Below, one piece after another: positions 43,692 through 52,480 of a DNA stretch of 64,000 bases. The notes under the pieces were generated by a model. It was not told the origin of the DNA, searched no databases, and saw only the letters and a list, made by a program, of their open reading frames with translations. Made by a program: the position numbers and the translations under genes. Positions within the stretch are counted from its first letter, which is position 1. Every line of letters begins with the position of its first letter. Source of the stretch: Sediminibacillus massiliensis (lineage in GTDB: Bacteria; Bacillota; Bacilli; Bacillales; Amphibacillaceae); NCBI RefSeq assembly GCF_900156915.1, contig NZ_LT732535.1, forward strand, positions 2,017,388 to 2,081,387, in the 5' to 3' direction.

Positions 43692-46600
43692 TTATATGAA
43701 ATTTGCTGTGACATCATCTTTTATATCTAGTTTAAGTGTTAGCGGTCGAGGTTCGAGATTATGTGCAATTGCCTCTAAATAAGACAACCATTGCCGCTTG
43801 TTTTTCTGGAAATCTTTCTCCGTGAGCCGCTTTAATTCGGTATGAGCCTGTTCGGCCAAAAGGGCACGAGAATCTTCCAGGTAATCAATTAATACTTGAT
43901 ATCCTTCTTTCCCTCCGCATCGTGCAAGAGCACGAGCTATACTTAAATCAAGCATCGCCTGCCGTTCTTTAAAATAATCCGGCTCCACACCAGAGCTTCG
44001 CAACTGGCTTTTTAAGTTATCATGTTGATAGAGTTTTTCCAAAATAGGGATACAGTCTGGATCAGCCAATCGCTCAGCCCCGTAACAGACGGCGTCTACA
44101 TAATAGAAAGTCCCCTTCAGCATATCTTTTAAATTATCCTCGGTAGGTCTTATCCTGTCTGCAACTTTTTCCCAAATTGACAGACTTCGTTTATCTCTTG
44201 TCATACCAATTGTATAGATTAAATAAACAACATCAGGCATCGCTCCTTGGTCCGGAGGAAGCTGTGTATGACGGATTATATTATCTCTTACCGGTAAGTA
44301 GTCCTTCGATAACTCTCGCTCAATCTCTCTTTCCAATACACCATACCCGTAAGATGATTCGTACATCGCCAGGGATTGTGCTAGGACGACTTGTCTGTTG
44401 GTATCGCCATTCTCCAGCGCTTTGTCTAAACCTTTTTCCAAGTATGGAATAATAGCTGGTCCTGCAGTGCATACTTCCACAATCGGGATTCGTTCCGTAA
44501 AGACTTCATCCATTTCCATGTCTGCATACATATACAGCGGTTCTTCTCCAGTCAACGATTCCACTAATGCTTCCAGTTCATGCCCTTCATATTGTTTCGT
44601 TTCAACGGTGCGCGACAGGACGGCTTCAGGAAGCAACTCCTCTTTTATCAAGCGCTTCTGCAGTGCTCTGATATCAATATCTCTTGGCAGTTGTCGAGTG
44701 CGAACGGCTTGTGCCGCAGCAATTGCAGTTACACCACCCAAGTTTTCTAGATCCGACTGCATTCTGATTGCCGCAAATGCATCATGAGTAGCTGAAACTG
44801 CTTTACCGGCGATCAAAATCCCTTCCAGACCTTTCGGAAGTAAGATCTGGTATGGAATTTCAATTTCCAAATTCGGAGGAATCAGTCCTAAATGCATCCA
44901 ATCCGCTCCGTTTTTACCCTTCATATCATGATTACTGAAGTGTATATTAATCACATCATCCCATTGCCGGTACCTAAGCTGGTCTGTCAAAGTCAGCACT
45001 TCTTCTCCCAATACATGCCTGGTTTCCCTTGAAGCAACGTATATGCCATGGTCATGGACATCCCTTTTACGCTTTCTTCTTCGGCCGTCGAGAATAGCCC
45101 GTGTATAATCCTCGACATTGGAGATATCGACCATGCTTGTAAAATTGTTTTGCGACCTGCCCGGCTTCGCAAATTGAGCCAGTGAATACCACATCACAAT
45201 ATGATCGCGTTCAGATCCATAGATATATTCTGCCCCGGCGAAAGCTGCTACGTCCCCGTCGCCTGTCGCATCGATTACTGCATCTGCCATCACGGCAAAC
45301 GGTCCATAAGCGTTTACTGCCACTACTCCTCTGACTCTGTTTTCTTCCATGATCGTTCCGATTATTTTCGTATTGAAATACGTTTGAACGCCAGCTTTTT
45401 CTGCTTCTTTTAAAAGTGCATACATTTTTGCTTCAATATTCCATTTTGGACTATGATGATTGATTTTCTTTTGAACTTCATTTACTTTTTCCGTCACAAA
45501 ACGATTGAACCCTACCCGACGGCCGAACCAATAACTGTCCACCGCACCTAAAGTCCCAGTTCCACCCAGACCTGGATTCATTTCCAGCAAAAGTGTTTCC
45601 ATCCCTTCTTTAGCAGATGTGATAGCGGCTGTAGCCCCGCTTGTACCGCCGCCTACCACTAAAACCTCTGTCTGATGGACAATCGGAACACCCTGGCCAG
45701 GGACCATGTGTTTTTGGTATTGCCGGCCTTGTTGGGGCTGTTCCAACTCAGAAATCCGGTACTTAACTTCAGCTTTATCAGGAAGCTTTTGCTGTGACGG
45801 TTCTCCGCAGAATCGCATGAAATCTTCCCACTTACTGATCAATAATTCCGCCAATTCTATACCAAGTTGACTTGAGGTGATGGGGTTAGCAAATAGCAAA
45901 CCAGCGTCCTCAAGTCTTGCCGCTTCATTCAAGCACCATAATCTTTGATCAGTGGAAGCAAAACCGTCAAGCCTTGCTCCATGATTCATTTTTTGAGCGG
46001 ATGTTTCAGATAGATCAAGCTTCAACCGAGGAATTTGTTCAGACTGAAGTTCATAGGAGGAGGCGGCTAAGTAAGCATTTTGGCACGCTTTGTGCTCCTG
46101 CAGAAGATATTCAGCCAACCGCATCATCGTATGTCTTGAAGCAACCTCGTAATCCATCACTTGCTCTGAGACAGTTTCCTTATCAGATTTATCCATTTTA
46201 AGTTTAAATTCCAAAAATACATGACCATTTTCCGCATATCCTTGATGGACATAAGCTGTATTGTTCTCAATCCCAACTTCTTCTGGCAGCTTTACTTCTT
46301 TACCTATTATTTCTTCAGCCCTGTATAACTCGATCGTTTTCCAGAAACTATACCAGGAAGCATCGGCCTGTTCAAACTGCTCACCAGCTAATTTCAACAC
46401 ACTTGCAGACTCAGTCGCATCGATGACTATATCCGATTTAATAACCTGCCTCCCCGATTTATTACCTGTGACAACCATTTTCCTTCCGTTCTCATCAGTA
46501 TAAAAACCAGTTGCACTGCTTGCATAGAGAAGTTTAATGTCTTTATTTAGCAATAAGTTTTCCAAAGTGGTCTTAACATGATCCATATAGAGGGCAATCT

Positions 46601-46910
46601 CTCCGTCCCTTTTCGTCCCCCGGCTTGCCACAGCTTGAAGAACTTCCGGCAACTCATTGAAATTAAACGGTCTAGAAGCGTCCAGCCATGGACGGAGGGT
46701 CGCTGTCACTTCCCGACCTAAATATGTCCTCGATTCTATGATGGCAACTTGTTTTCCTGCATCAGCCAGTTTTAATGCTGCAGATACTGCCGCAAAAGAA
46801 CCACCCACAATCGCCACATCTACATCAAACAAAATCGGCAACTCCCGACTGGGGATTTGGACTTCCTTTTGTTGGTTCAAATAGTCAGATCCAGACTCGT
46901 TTACAGTCAT
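43692..46910 (-). CDS. Tandem FAD-dependent oxidoreductase with C-terminal helical repeats
   Basis: A 1072-residue protein with two complete-looking FAD modules. The first begins VAIVGGSFAAVSAALKLADA (about 33-52) with IESRTYLGREV. The second begins VLVVGGGTSGATAAITSAKE (about 417-436), with the FAD_oxidored-type block GLGGTGTLGAVDSYWFGRR and later VIDATGDGDVAAFAG. From about residue 780 to the end it is helical and reads like HEAT-type repeats. Single-module relatives in glycan loci are usually 400-600 residues. It is cytoplasmic, with no signal peptide. Its substrate is unknown; its neighbours, a Gfo/Idh protein and a TIM-barrel epimerase, suggest oxidation of a sugar or sugar acid (inference). 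AAAAGGA precedes the ATG. Confidence 0.85.
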   Translation of the reverse strand: MTVNESGSDYLNQQKEVQIPSRELPILFDVDVAIVGGSFAAVSAALKLADAGKQVAIIESRTYLGREVTATLRPWLDASRPFNFNELPEVLQAVASRGTKRDGEIALYMDHVKTTLENLLLNKDIKLLYASSATGFYTDENGRKMVVTGNKSGRQVIKSDIVIDATESASVLKLAGEQFEQADASWYSFWKTIELYRAEEIIGKEVKLPEEVGIENNTAYVHQGYAENGHVFLEFKLKMDKSDKETVSEQVMDYEVASRHTMMRLAEYLLQEHKACQNAYLAASSYELQSEQIPRLKLDLSETSAQKMNHGARLDGFASTDQRLWCLNEAARLEDAGLLFANPITSSQLGIELAELLISKWEDFMRFCGEPSQQKLPDKAEVKYRISELEQPQQGRQYQKHMVPGQGVPIVHQTEVLVVGGGTSGATAAITSAKEGMETLLLEMNPGLGGTGTLGAVDSYWFGRRVGFNRFVTEKVNEVQKKINHHSPKWNIEAKMYALLKEAEKAGVQTYFNTKIIGTIMEENRVRGVVAVNAYGPFAVMADAVIDATGDGDVAAFAGAEYIYGSERDHIVMWYSLAQFAKPGRSQNNFTSMVDISNVEDYTRAILDGRRRKRKRDVHDHGIYVASRETRHVLGEEVLTLTDQLRYRQWDDVINIHFSNHDMKGKNGADWMHLGLIPPNLEIEIPYQILLPKGLEGILIAGKAVSATHDAFAAIRMQSDLENLGGVTAIAAAQAVRTRQLPRDIDIRALQKRLIKEELLPEAVLSRTVETKQYEGHELEALVESLTGEEPLYMYADMEMDEVFTERIPIVEVCTAGPAIIPYLEKGLDKALENGDTNRQVVLAQSLAMYESSYGYGVLEREIERELSKDYLPVRDNIIRHTQLPPDQGAMPDVVYLIYTIGMTRDKRSLSIWEKVADRIRPTEDNLKDMLKGTFYYVDAVCYGAERLADPDCIPILEKLYQHDNLKSQLRSSGVEPDYFKERQAMLDLSIARALARCGGKEGYQVLIDYLEDSRALLAEQAHTELKRLTEKDFQKNKRQWLSYLEAIAHNLEPRPLTLKLDIKDDVTANFI

Positions 46911-46928
46911 ATAAACATCCTTTTCGAC

Positions 46929-46940
46929 GGGAACGTTCCC
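46929..46940. promoter_or_regulatory. LacI-type operator palindrome inside unit C
   Basis: GGGAACGTTCCC is a perfect 12-bp dyad, 18 bases before the start of the FAD oxidoreductase gene and inside the 33-base gap after the epimerase gene. It matches the operator in front of the LacI gene of unit B (40975-40986). It suggests separate control of the last two genes of unit C by that regulator. Confidence 0.7.
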
Positions 46941-46943
46941 ATT

Positions 46944-47699
46944 TTATTTTAGTTGTTTTTTCAGGTTTTCCAAATTATCCTTTGCTACATCCATCGGATT
47001 GCGATCATAATCTTCTTGTTCTATGATGAACCAGCCAACCCCGTTCCTTTTGCCTGTCTCAATAAATTGGTTTAGATCTAATATACCTGTTCCAATTTCT
47101 GTACTTGTTTTGTTGCCGCTTTCCATTTTCATGTCTTTTAGATGGAGGGAAATACACCGGTTCTTATATTTTTCCATAATTTCTGCTGGATCATGACCGG
47201 CATAGGAAGCCCAGTAACAATCCAACTCCATTTTTACCAGTTCTGGATCGGTGTTCTCAAACAACAGATCAAATCCTGTTTTCCCGCCGTACTGTTCGAA
47301 TTCCCAGTTGTGGTTGTGATACCCAAATGTAAAACCAGCTTTCCTGCATTCTTCACCTACTTCATTTAAACGTTCTGCTGTCTGTTTATAATCATCACCA
47401 GTCCCACGCATCTGTTTAGGAAGGACAGGACAGATCAACAGGTCATTTCCTATAGTTTCATTAAACTGAAGCGTTTGTTCGAGCTCACTGCCTTGCAGCT
47501 GGTGCAAACCTGTATGTACGCCTGCAACTTTCACTTTCTCTTCCTCTAACACTGCTCTCAATTCTTCTGCGGGGGTCTCAAAGAAGCCGGCAAACTGCAG
47601 GCTGTCATATCCATAACTGGCAAGTTTGCGAATCGTACCGACCAAATCTTTCTCTGTCTTTTCCCTTACAGAAAATAATTGAAGTCCTATTTCAGTCAT
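46944..47699 (-). CDS. Sugar phosphate isomerase/epimerase (AP endonuclease 2 family)
   Basis: A 251-residue TIM-barrel protein. It shows GLQLFSVREK at the start, VAGVHTGLHQL (about 82-92), FGYHNHNWEFEQ with the metal-binding HNH run (about 145-156), VKMELDCYWA (about 175-184) and SLHLKDMK. Metal ligands Glu, Asp, His and Glu (near IIEQED) are all present. Such proteins epimerise or isomerise sugars or act as 3-keto-glycoside lyases; which applies here is unknown. AAAGGTG precedes the ATG. It sits between the Gfo/Idh oxidoreductase and the FAD oxidoreductase in unit C. Confidence 0.85.
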   Translation of the reverse strand: MTEIGLQLFSVREKTEKDLVGTIRKLASYGYDSLQFAGFFETPAEELRAVLEEEKVKVAGVHTGLHQLQGSELEQTLQFNETIGNDLLICPVLPKQMRGTGDDYKQTAERLNEVGEECRKAGFTFGYHNHNWEFEQYGGKTGFDLLFENTDPELVKMELDCYWASYAGHDPAEIMEKYKNRCISLHLKDMKMESGNKTSTEIGTGILDLNQFIETGKRNGVGWFIIEQEDYDRNPMDVAKDNLENLKKQLK

Positions 47700-47723
47700 A
47701 GAATCACCTTTCCCTCTCGTTAA

Positions 47724-48797
47724 TTAAAATTTTTCCATCATGTCTAATACTGGTGGACGAGCTGCAGAGCTTGTCAGCTGATAATGTTTTCCATCTGATG
47801 AGGCCAAATGGAATCCATGCATGATCTCCAATACGTGGTAAGTCAAGTTACCATTCGCTCGATGCTCGCGCTCCTCCAGTATCGATTTCGCCATATCGGC
47901 AAGTCCGATTCCGCGGCTGTTTGACCGATATCCATGAGTAAGAGGCACTTCAGCAAATTCTTTTTCCCCTTTTCGACGATATTTTACAGAACCACCGAAT
48001 GTGTTCGGATCAGGAATGCTTAATGTTCCATATTCTCCGTACACTTCGATCCTAGGCAAAGTATTTCCCCAGGAGTCAAAGCTTGTTACCAAGGTTCCCA
48101 CAGCTCCATTTTCGAAATCCAGCACACCAGATATATGTGTAGGTACTTCGACTGGAATTTTACGTCCTTCAGGTGTCTCTCGTTCAGGGAAAGATATGCT
48201 AGTCGACCCTGTAACCCTTTTCACCGGACCAATCAACGAAATAAGTGCAGTAAGATAATAAGGTCCCATATCAAACATCGGACCGCCCCCAGTTTGATAA
48301 AAGAAATCCGGATTTGGGTGCCACTCTTCCATACCACTGCTCATAAAGAAAGCATTTGCTGCAACTGGCCGGCCGATCCAACCGTCTTGAATTAATTTAA
48401 TTGCTGTCTGAATTCCTCCACCCAAGAATGTGTCAGGGGCTCCTCCTACCCGAAGACCTTTTTTATTAGCTGTTCCGATTACTTTCTTTCCTTCTTCCAA
48501 CGATACAGCCAATGGCTTCTCTGTATAGACATGCTTCCCGGCTTCAAGTGCCGCTAATGCCACTTCACTGTGGGCGCTTGGTATTGTTAGGTTTAACACG
48601 ATATCGATATCCTTATCTGACAGCAGTTCATCGACTGTGTATGCTTTCACGTCGTATTCTTCCGCCTTCTCCTTCGCTCTTTCGATATCTAAATCAGCAC
48701 ATGCTACAATATCCAGTGATCCATATGTTCTGCAATTGTTAAAGTAAATCGTACTAATATTTCCACAGCCGATAATTCCAACTTTCATTTTTTCCAT
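47724..48797 (-). CDS. Gfo/Idh/MocA family oxidoreductase
   Basis: A 357-residue NAD(P)-dependent sugar dehydrogenase. The Rossmann motif GIIGCGNISTIYF opens the protein. YTEKPLAVS, with the catalytic Lys of the EKP motif, is at about 90. The C-terminal domain has GGGPMFDMGPYYLTALISL, which carries the conserved Asp and a Tyr at the usual His position. The ATG at 48797 follows GGAGG and is preferred over 48818. In unit C it pairs with a TIM-barrel epimerase, a combination common in inositol, gluconate and 3-keto-sugar pathways. Confidence 0.9.
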   Translation of the reverse strand: MEKMKVGIIGCGNISTIYFNNCRTYGSLDIVACADLDIERAKEKAEEYDVKAYTVDELLSDKDIDIVLNLTIPSAHSEVALAALEAGKHVYTEKPLAVSLEEGKKVIGTANKKGLRVGGAPDTFLGGGIQTAIKLIQDGWIGRPVAANAFFMSSGMEEWHPNPDFFYQTGGGPMFDMGPYYLTALISLIGPVKRVTGSTSISFPERETPEGRKIPVEVPTHISGVLDFENGAVGTLVTSFDSWGNTLPRIEVYGEYGTLSIPDPNTFGGSVKYRRKGEKEFAEVPLTHGYRSNSRGIGLADMAKSILEEREHRANGNLTYHVLEIMHGFHLASSDGKHYQLTSSAARPPVLDMMEKF

Positions 48798-48822
48798 AAT
48801 ATACCTCCATAAATGCAATTAG

Positions 48823-49821
48823 TTATAATTCCAATCCAGGCTTTATATTAGCTGCTTTCTCTAATGCCAGAAGAGCGACAGAAAAACTAGCCAAATCACC
48901 TATTCGCTCACCAAGACCTGTAGGCGTTATTTCGCATACTGACAAAGACAAGCCAATCGCTTCCTTTTCCAGTTCTTGAAGGACCAATGGCTCTAATATC
49001 TTTTGCTGTCTCCCATAGATACTTCCGATCACAATCTTTTCCGGATTCAAGATATCCACCAGTAGAGCAAGTCCCCTTCCTAACCGGAATCCTACAATAG
49101 AGAAAACTTCCAATGCCAGTTCATCACCAGCTTGAGCGGCGAGACCGACCTTTTTGGTGGTTATGTTCCCAAGCTCATCGAGCCTCGGACAAAATAAGGG
49201 TGTTTTTCCTTCTCCAATGGCTTTTTCAGCCATTATTGCAGCGAGCCTGGCGATTCCGCCTCCACTACAGAAGCCTTCAAAAGAGCCTGCCTTCCCGAAC
49301 CCTACCGGACCTTCCTCCGCAAGCCTGATATGGCCTACTTCACCTGCTAAATCATTAGTCCCGGAATATAACTGGCCATTCAGGATGAGCCCAGCCCCCA
49401 TTCCCGTTCCAAATGTGAGGAAAATCATGTTTTCGGTGCCTTTACCCGCGCCCCACTTCCATTCAGCCATGGCACCGGCATTTGCATCATTTTGTAAGGC
49501 GACCGGAATATGGTATATCTCTTCCAGCATTTTGACTATTTCAATGTTTTCCCAACCAGGCAAATTCGGCGGTGCTACAATTAGACCTTTCTTACTGTTC
49601 AACGGGCCTCCACAGCTAATTCCGATGGAAGCCAATGTATGAATCTGATGCCTCTCCAACAGTTGATCCAGTGTGTCAGTCATGCTTTTGATGGCCTTTT
49701 CGGGAGTATCCGGTGTCGGGAACTCCACTCTTTCGACCGTATTCACCTCATCGCCAGACAACTCGCCGATCAACACCGCACATTTTGTTCCGCCAATATC
49801 CAATCCAGCTATTATGGTCAT
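48823..49821 (-). CDS. ROK family sugar kinase
   Basis: A 332-residue cytoplasmic kinase of the ROK family. The phosphate motif GLDIGGTKCAVL is at 5-16, QNDANAGAMAEW carries the catalytic Asp (about 105-116), and LTFGTGMGAGLILNG is the second phosphate loop. The zinc motif CxCGxxGCxE of classical ROK kinases is replaced by VGFGKAGSFEGFCSGGG, so it lacks that zinc site. It has no DNA-binding domain and is therefore an enzyme, not a regulator. It would phosphorylate mannose, an N-acetyl sugar or a related hexose. It overlaps the SIS gene by ATGA. Confidence 0.88.
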   Translation of the reverse strand: MTIIAGLDIGGTKCAVLIGELSGDEVNTVERVEFPTPDTPEKAIKSMTDTLDQLLERHQIHTLASIGISCGGPLNSKKGLIVAPPNLPGWENIEIVKMLEEIYHIPVALQNDANAGAMAEWKWGAGKGTENMIFLTFGTGMGAGLILNGQLYSGTNDLAGEVGHIRLAEEGPVGFGKAGSFEGFCSGGGIARLAAIMAEKAIGEGKTPLFCPRLDELGNITTKKVGLAAQAGDELALEVFSIVGFRLGRGLALLVDILNPEKIVIGSIYGRQQKILEPLVLQELEKEAIGLSLSVCEITPTGLGERIGDLASFSVALLALEKAANIKPGLEL

Positions 49822-50453
49822 TGTTTAAAAAACTCCTTTTCCAGCATGATGCAGAGGGTATGGTAGATTGGTAGATGTCTTTCCTGAATATCCAAAGTCT
49901 CCTGATACGGAACACAAATCGTGACATCACAAACATCCTTCATCCTGCCACCACTTTCCCCAGTCAATCCGATCGTCTTCACCCCCAGTGATTTCGCTAC
50001 CTTGACAGCTTTTAGCACATTGTTCGAGTTGCCTGAAGTGCTTATAGCTATCAACACATCCCCGCTATTTCCATAGCCGTATACTTGTTGGGCATACACC
50101 ATGTCAGCGGCGACATCATTCGCAAACGCCGTCATGAGAGCGGACTGACTGGCAAGGGATATAGCCGGTAAAGCTTGTTGCAGGTTATCGGCAATATAAT
50201 CGGCTTCCAATGAATCGACGTGACTCAGTTGCTTTCTGAACTCAGCATCCACCGGCCGCTGAAGCGTAAACCCTTTCATTAATTCGCCGACTATATGTTC
50301 ACAGTCGGCAGCACTCCCGCCGTTTCCGCACAATAACAGCTTACCATTCTTTCTGAAGCTTTCTGTTAAGATTGTGAATGCGTTTTCTATATCTTTCCCG
50401 CAAACATCCAATTCCGGGTATTTGTTAATGAGTTTATCCGTTTCCTTATTCAC
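49818..50453 (-). CDS. SIS domain phosphosugar isomerase (GmhA-like)
   Basis: A 211-residue protein with a single SIS domain. LLCGNGGSAADCEHIVGEL (about 39-57) and IAISTSGNSNNVLKAVKVAK (about 133-152) are the sugar-phosphate binding loops; GLTGESGGRMKDVCDV follows. The pattern is that of sedoheptulose 7-phosphate isomerases (GmhA), with the conserved GNGGSA..H. In this operon it may interconvert a ketose and aldose phosphate made by the adjacent kinases (inference). GTG start after AAGGAGGGA. Confidence 0.88.
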   Translation of the reverse strand: MNKETDKLINKYPELDVCGKDIENAFTILTESFRKNGKLLLCGNGGSAADCEHIVGELMKGFTLQRPVDAEFRKQLSHVDSLEADYIADNLQQALPAISLASQSALMTAFANDVAADMVYAQQVYGYGNSGDVLIAISTSGNSNNVLKAVKVAKSLGVKTIGLTGESGGRMKDVCDVTICVPYQETLDIQERHLPIYHTLCIMLEKEFFKQ

Positions 50454-50473
50454 TATAATCCCTCCTTTTTTGT

Positions 50474-51781
50474 TTAAGTATGAGCTGCAGCTTCCTCTCG
50501 CAAGTGATTAAATGTTGTTTCCAAGAATGTGCGATCTCCGAAACTACCTGACTTTAACACAAACAGGTAAGAAGGATCTGTCTGTGATAGACATGAAGGC
50601 AATCCTGGCTGAATCTCTTTCCACACTCTCATTCCTTTAATACCTAGCATCTTACATACTGCTGCAGAGGTGTCTCCACCTGCAACCACAAACAGCCTTT
50701 GACCTGTATGTTCAAGTACACCAGCTGTAATTCCTGCAATCGTTTCCGAGACAAAACGCGAAATTTCTGTATTGGTCCAGCCCCTGCTTCCTCCCAATTC
50801 TTTGGTGATTCTCACTTTTTCCGGGGTATTTGAAGAATGTAGAATAACATTACTCCCTTTGTTCATTTCATCAACAATCAGGCGGATGAATTTCCGGACT
50901 GTTTCTTCCTTATTTTCTTTCCCGATTATTACTGCCGTATCTAATTCCAACACGGTATTTCCAGTTTTTTTCATATACTCTATTTGCTCTGATGTTTGCG
51001 GAGTCAGACTTCCAGCTGCACAAAAAATCCCCTTCTCCATAATGTTAACTGGCAATGGAATGTTGTTTTCTTTTTTGTTAAGAGCGTCTTTTACTTTTGG
51101 AATCTCTTCTCCTAACGCCGAACTGCCACAAATCACTTTTTCCTCGTGTACAGCTTGGGCGATCTCATACAAATCTTCCTGCTCCGTAACATCCAAAATC
51201 ACGTATTGGACAGATTTCTCTTTCTTTAATTGGTGTAACCTGCTTTTGATAGCTCCGGCACCTTCCTTGATAACAGGGTATGGAATCCCGATAACACGAC
51301 GTTTTGTTTGCGACTGTAAAATTTCCACCAAATTGGACCGATTCATCGGATGAACCGGGTCTTGTTTAAATTGCGAGTCCTCCAGTTTTTCTCCATAAAC
51401 ATAATGTTCCGAATTGACCGTTGTTCTGCCGTTTTTCGGAAAACCCAGGACAACAATGGCAAATTCTTCATTCAACGCATCAAGCATTGCGTCAAACTCC
51501 GCTCCAATATTTCCTCGGAACACAGAACACGTTTTATTGATAAACTGGTTTGCCCCGGCCTTTTGAATATCTTTAGTGGCTTCGTAAACCTTTTGATAGG
51601 CCGTATCAGCATTATCAAGGCGGGAATCGGTGTCAAATATTAACACATCCGGCTTATCCCCGGTGATTTGACTTCCTACGGAAGGGTGGTAGCTGTAGAT
51701 GTCTACAAGATAATCAGATTTACTGAACATGGCTCCTATGTCATTGGAGCCAGTAATATCGTCTGCGATAACTCCGATCAT
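50474..51781 (-). CDS. Four-carbon acid sugar kinase family protein (DUF1537, OtnK-like)
   Basis: A 435-residue kinase of the DUF1537 family, which phosphorylates tetronates such as threonate and erythronate. The N-terminal domain begins MIGVIADDITGSNDIGAMF, with the substrate-binding DD(I/L)TG motif. KTCSVFRGNIGAE (about 84-96) is conserved. The C-terminal nucleotide domain has VVAGGDTSAAVCKMLGI. It overlaps the class II aldolase gene by ATGA. In established tetronate pathways these two enzyme families act together, the kinase making a phosphate ester that is later decarboxylated to DHAP. Confidence 0.9.
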   Translation of the reverse strand: MIGVIADDITGSNDIGAMFSKSDYLVDIYSYHPSVGSQITGDKPDVLIFDTDSRLDNADTAYQKVYEATKDIQKAGANQFINKTCSVFRGNIGAEFDAMLDALNEEFAIVVLGFPKNGRTTVNSEHYVYGEKLEDSQFKQDPVHPMNRSNLVEILQSQTKRRVIGIPYPVIKEGAGAIKSRLHQLKKEKSVQYVILDVTEQEDLYEIAQAVHEEKVICGSSALGEEIPKVKDALNKKENNIPLPVNIMEKGIFCAAGSLTPQTSEQIEYMKKTGNTVLELDTAVIIGKENKEETVRKFIRLIVDEMNKGSNVILHSSNTPEKVRITKELGGSRGWTNTEISRFVSETIAGITAGVLEHTGQRLFVVAGGDTSAAVCKMLGIKGMRVWKEIQPGLPSCLSQTDPSYLFVLKSGSFGDRTFLETTFNHLREEAAAHT

Positions 51782-52440
51782 TGTTCATCCCACTCTCTTC
51801 TTGGTTTGTAGCCAGAATGGTGCAGAAAATCATCCACCTTATCTTCTGGCAGACTGTTCATCTCCACAGAACTGCTTCTGGATGTCAGCAGCATCCGGCA
51901 TGTGTATTCCAGCGTCTGTAATGCCATTCTCGCTTCTTTTATACTAGTGTCATAGACTAGGACGCCGTGGTTTTCCAACAATAAAATATTGGCTTTAGAT
52001 GCCTTTTCCTTAACAGCTTCTCCGAGTTGTTCAGAACCGGGATGATGATAGCCTACACGCTCGATTCTTTCCAGATAGTACATAGATTCCACAAACCAGT
52101 CAGATGGTATTTCCAAATTGGAACAGGCGGCGAGCGTACTGTAAAAAGGGGAAGCATGCAGTATCACTTTTATATCGGACCGCTGTTCATAAACAGCCTG
52201 ATGCATGGGGACTTCTTTGGAGGGTTTCTTCCCCCCTGTCGTTTTTTTCCCGCCGATTCGGCATTCCACCAAATCATCTTGTTCCAATTCTCCTAAATAC
52301 GTGCCGCTTGCTGTTATCAAAAACCGGTCATCTACCGTTTTGGCGCTAATATTACCAGCATTTCCCCAAGCCAAGCGATTGTCCATCATGTACCGGCCGA
52401 CGTTACAAAGTTGTTCCTTAACTATTCTCATTTCCGACAT
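51778..52440 (-). CDS. Class II aldolase/adducin family protein (OtnC-like)
   Basis: A 220-residue metal-dependent aldolase or decarboxylase. GNAGNISAKT (about 26-35), HASPFYSTLAAC (about 92-103), HHPGSEQLGE (about 131-140) and LLENHGVLVYD are the family blocks. The usual HTHP zinc motif reads HAS here, so one zinc-ligand His of the HxH pair is missing and the metal site may be altered. It lies directly before the DUF1537 kinase gene, as in tetronate operons where OtnC decarboxylates 3-keto-tetronate 4-phosphate. Confidence 0.85.
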   Translation of the reverse strand: MSEMRIVKEQLCNVGRYMMDNRLAWGNAGNISAKTVDDRFLITASGTYLGELEQDDLVECRIGGKKTTGGKKPSKEVPMHQAVYEQRSDIKVILHASPFYSTLAACSNLEIPSDWFVESMYYLERIERVGYHHPGSEQLGEAVKEKASKANILLLENHGVLVYDTSIKEARMALQTLEYTCRMLLTSRSSSVEMNSLPEDKVDDFLHHSGYKPRREWDEQ

Positions 52441-52480
52441 ATACTCCTCACTCCAGAATCGACTCTATCAATGCCCTTGA

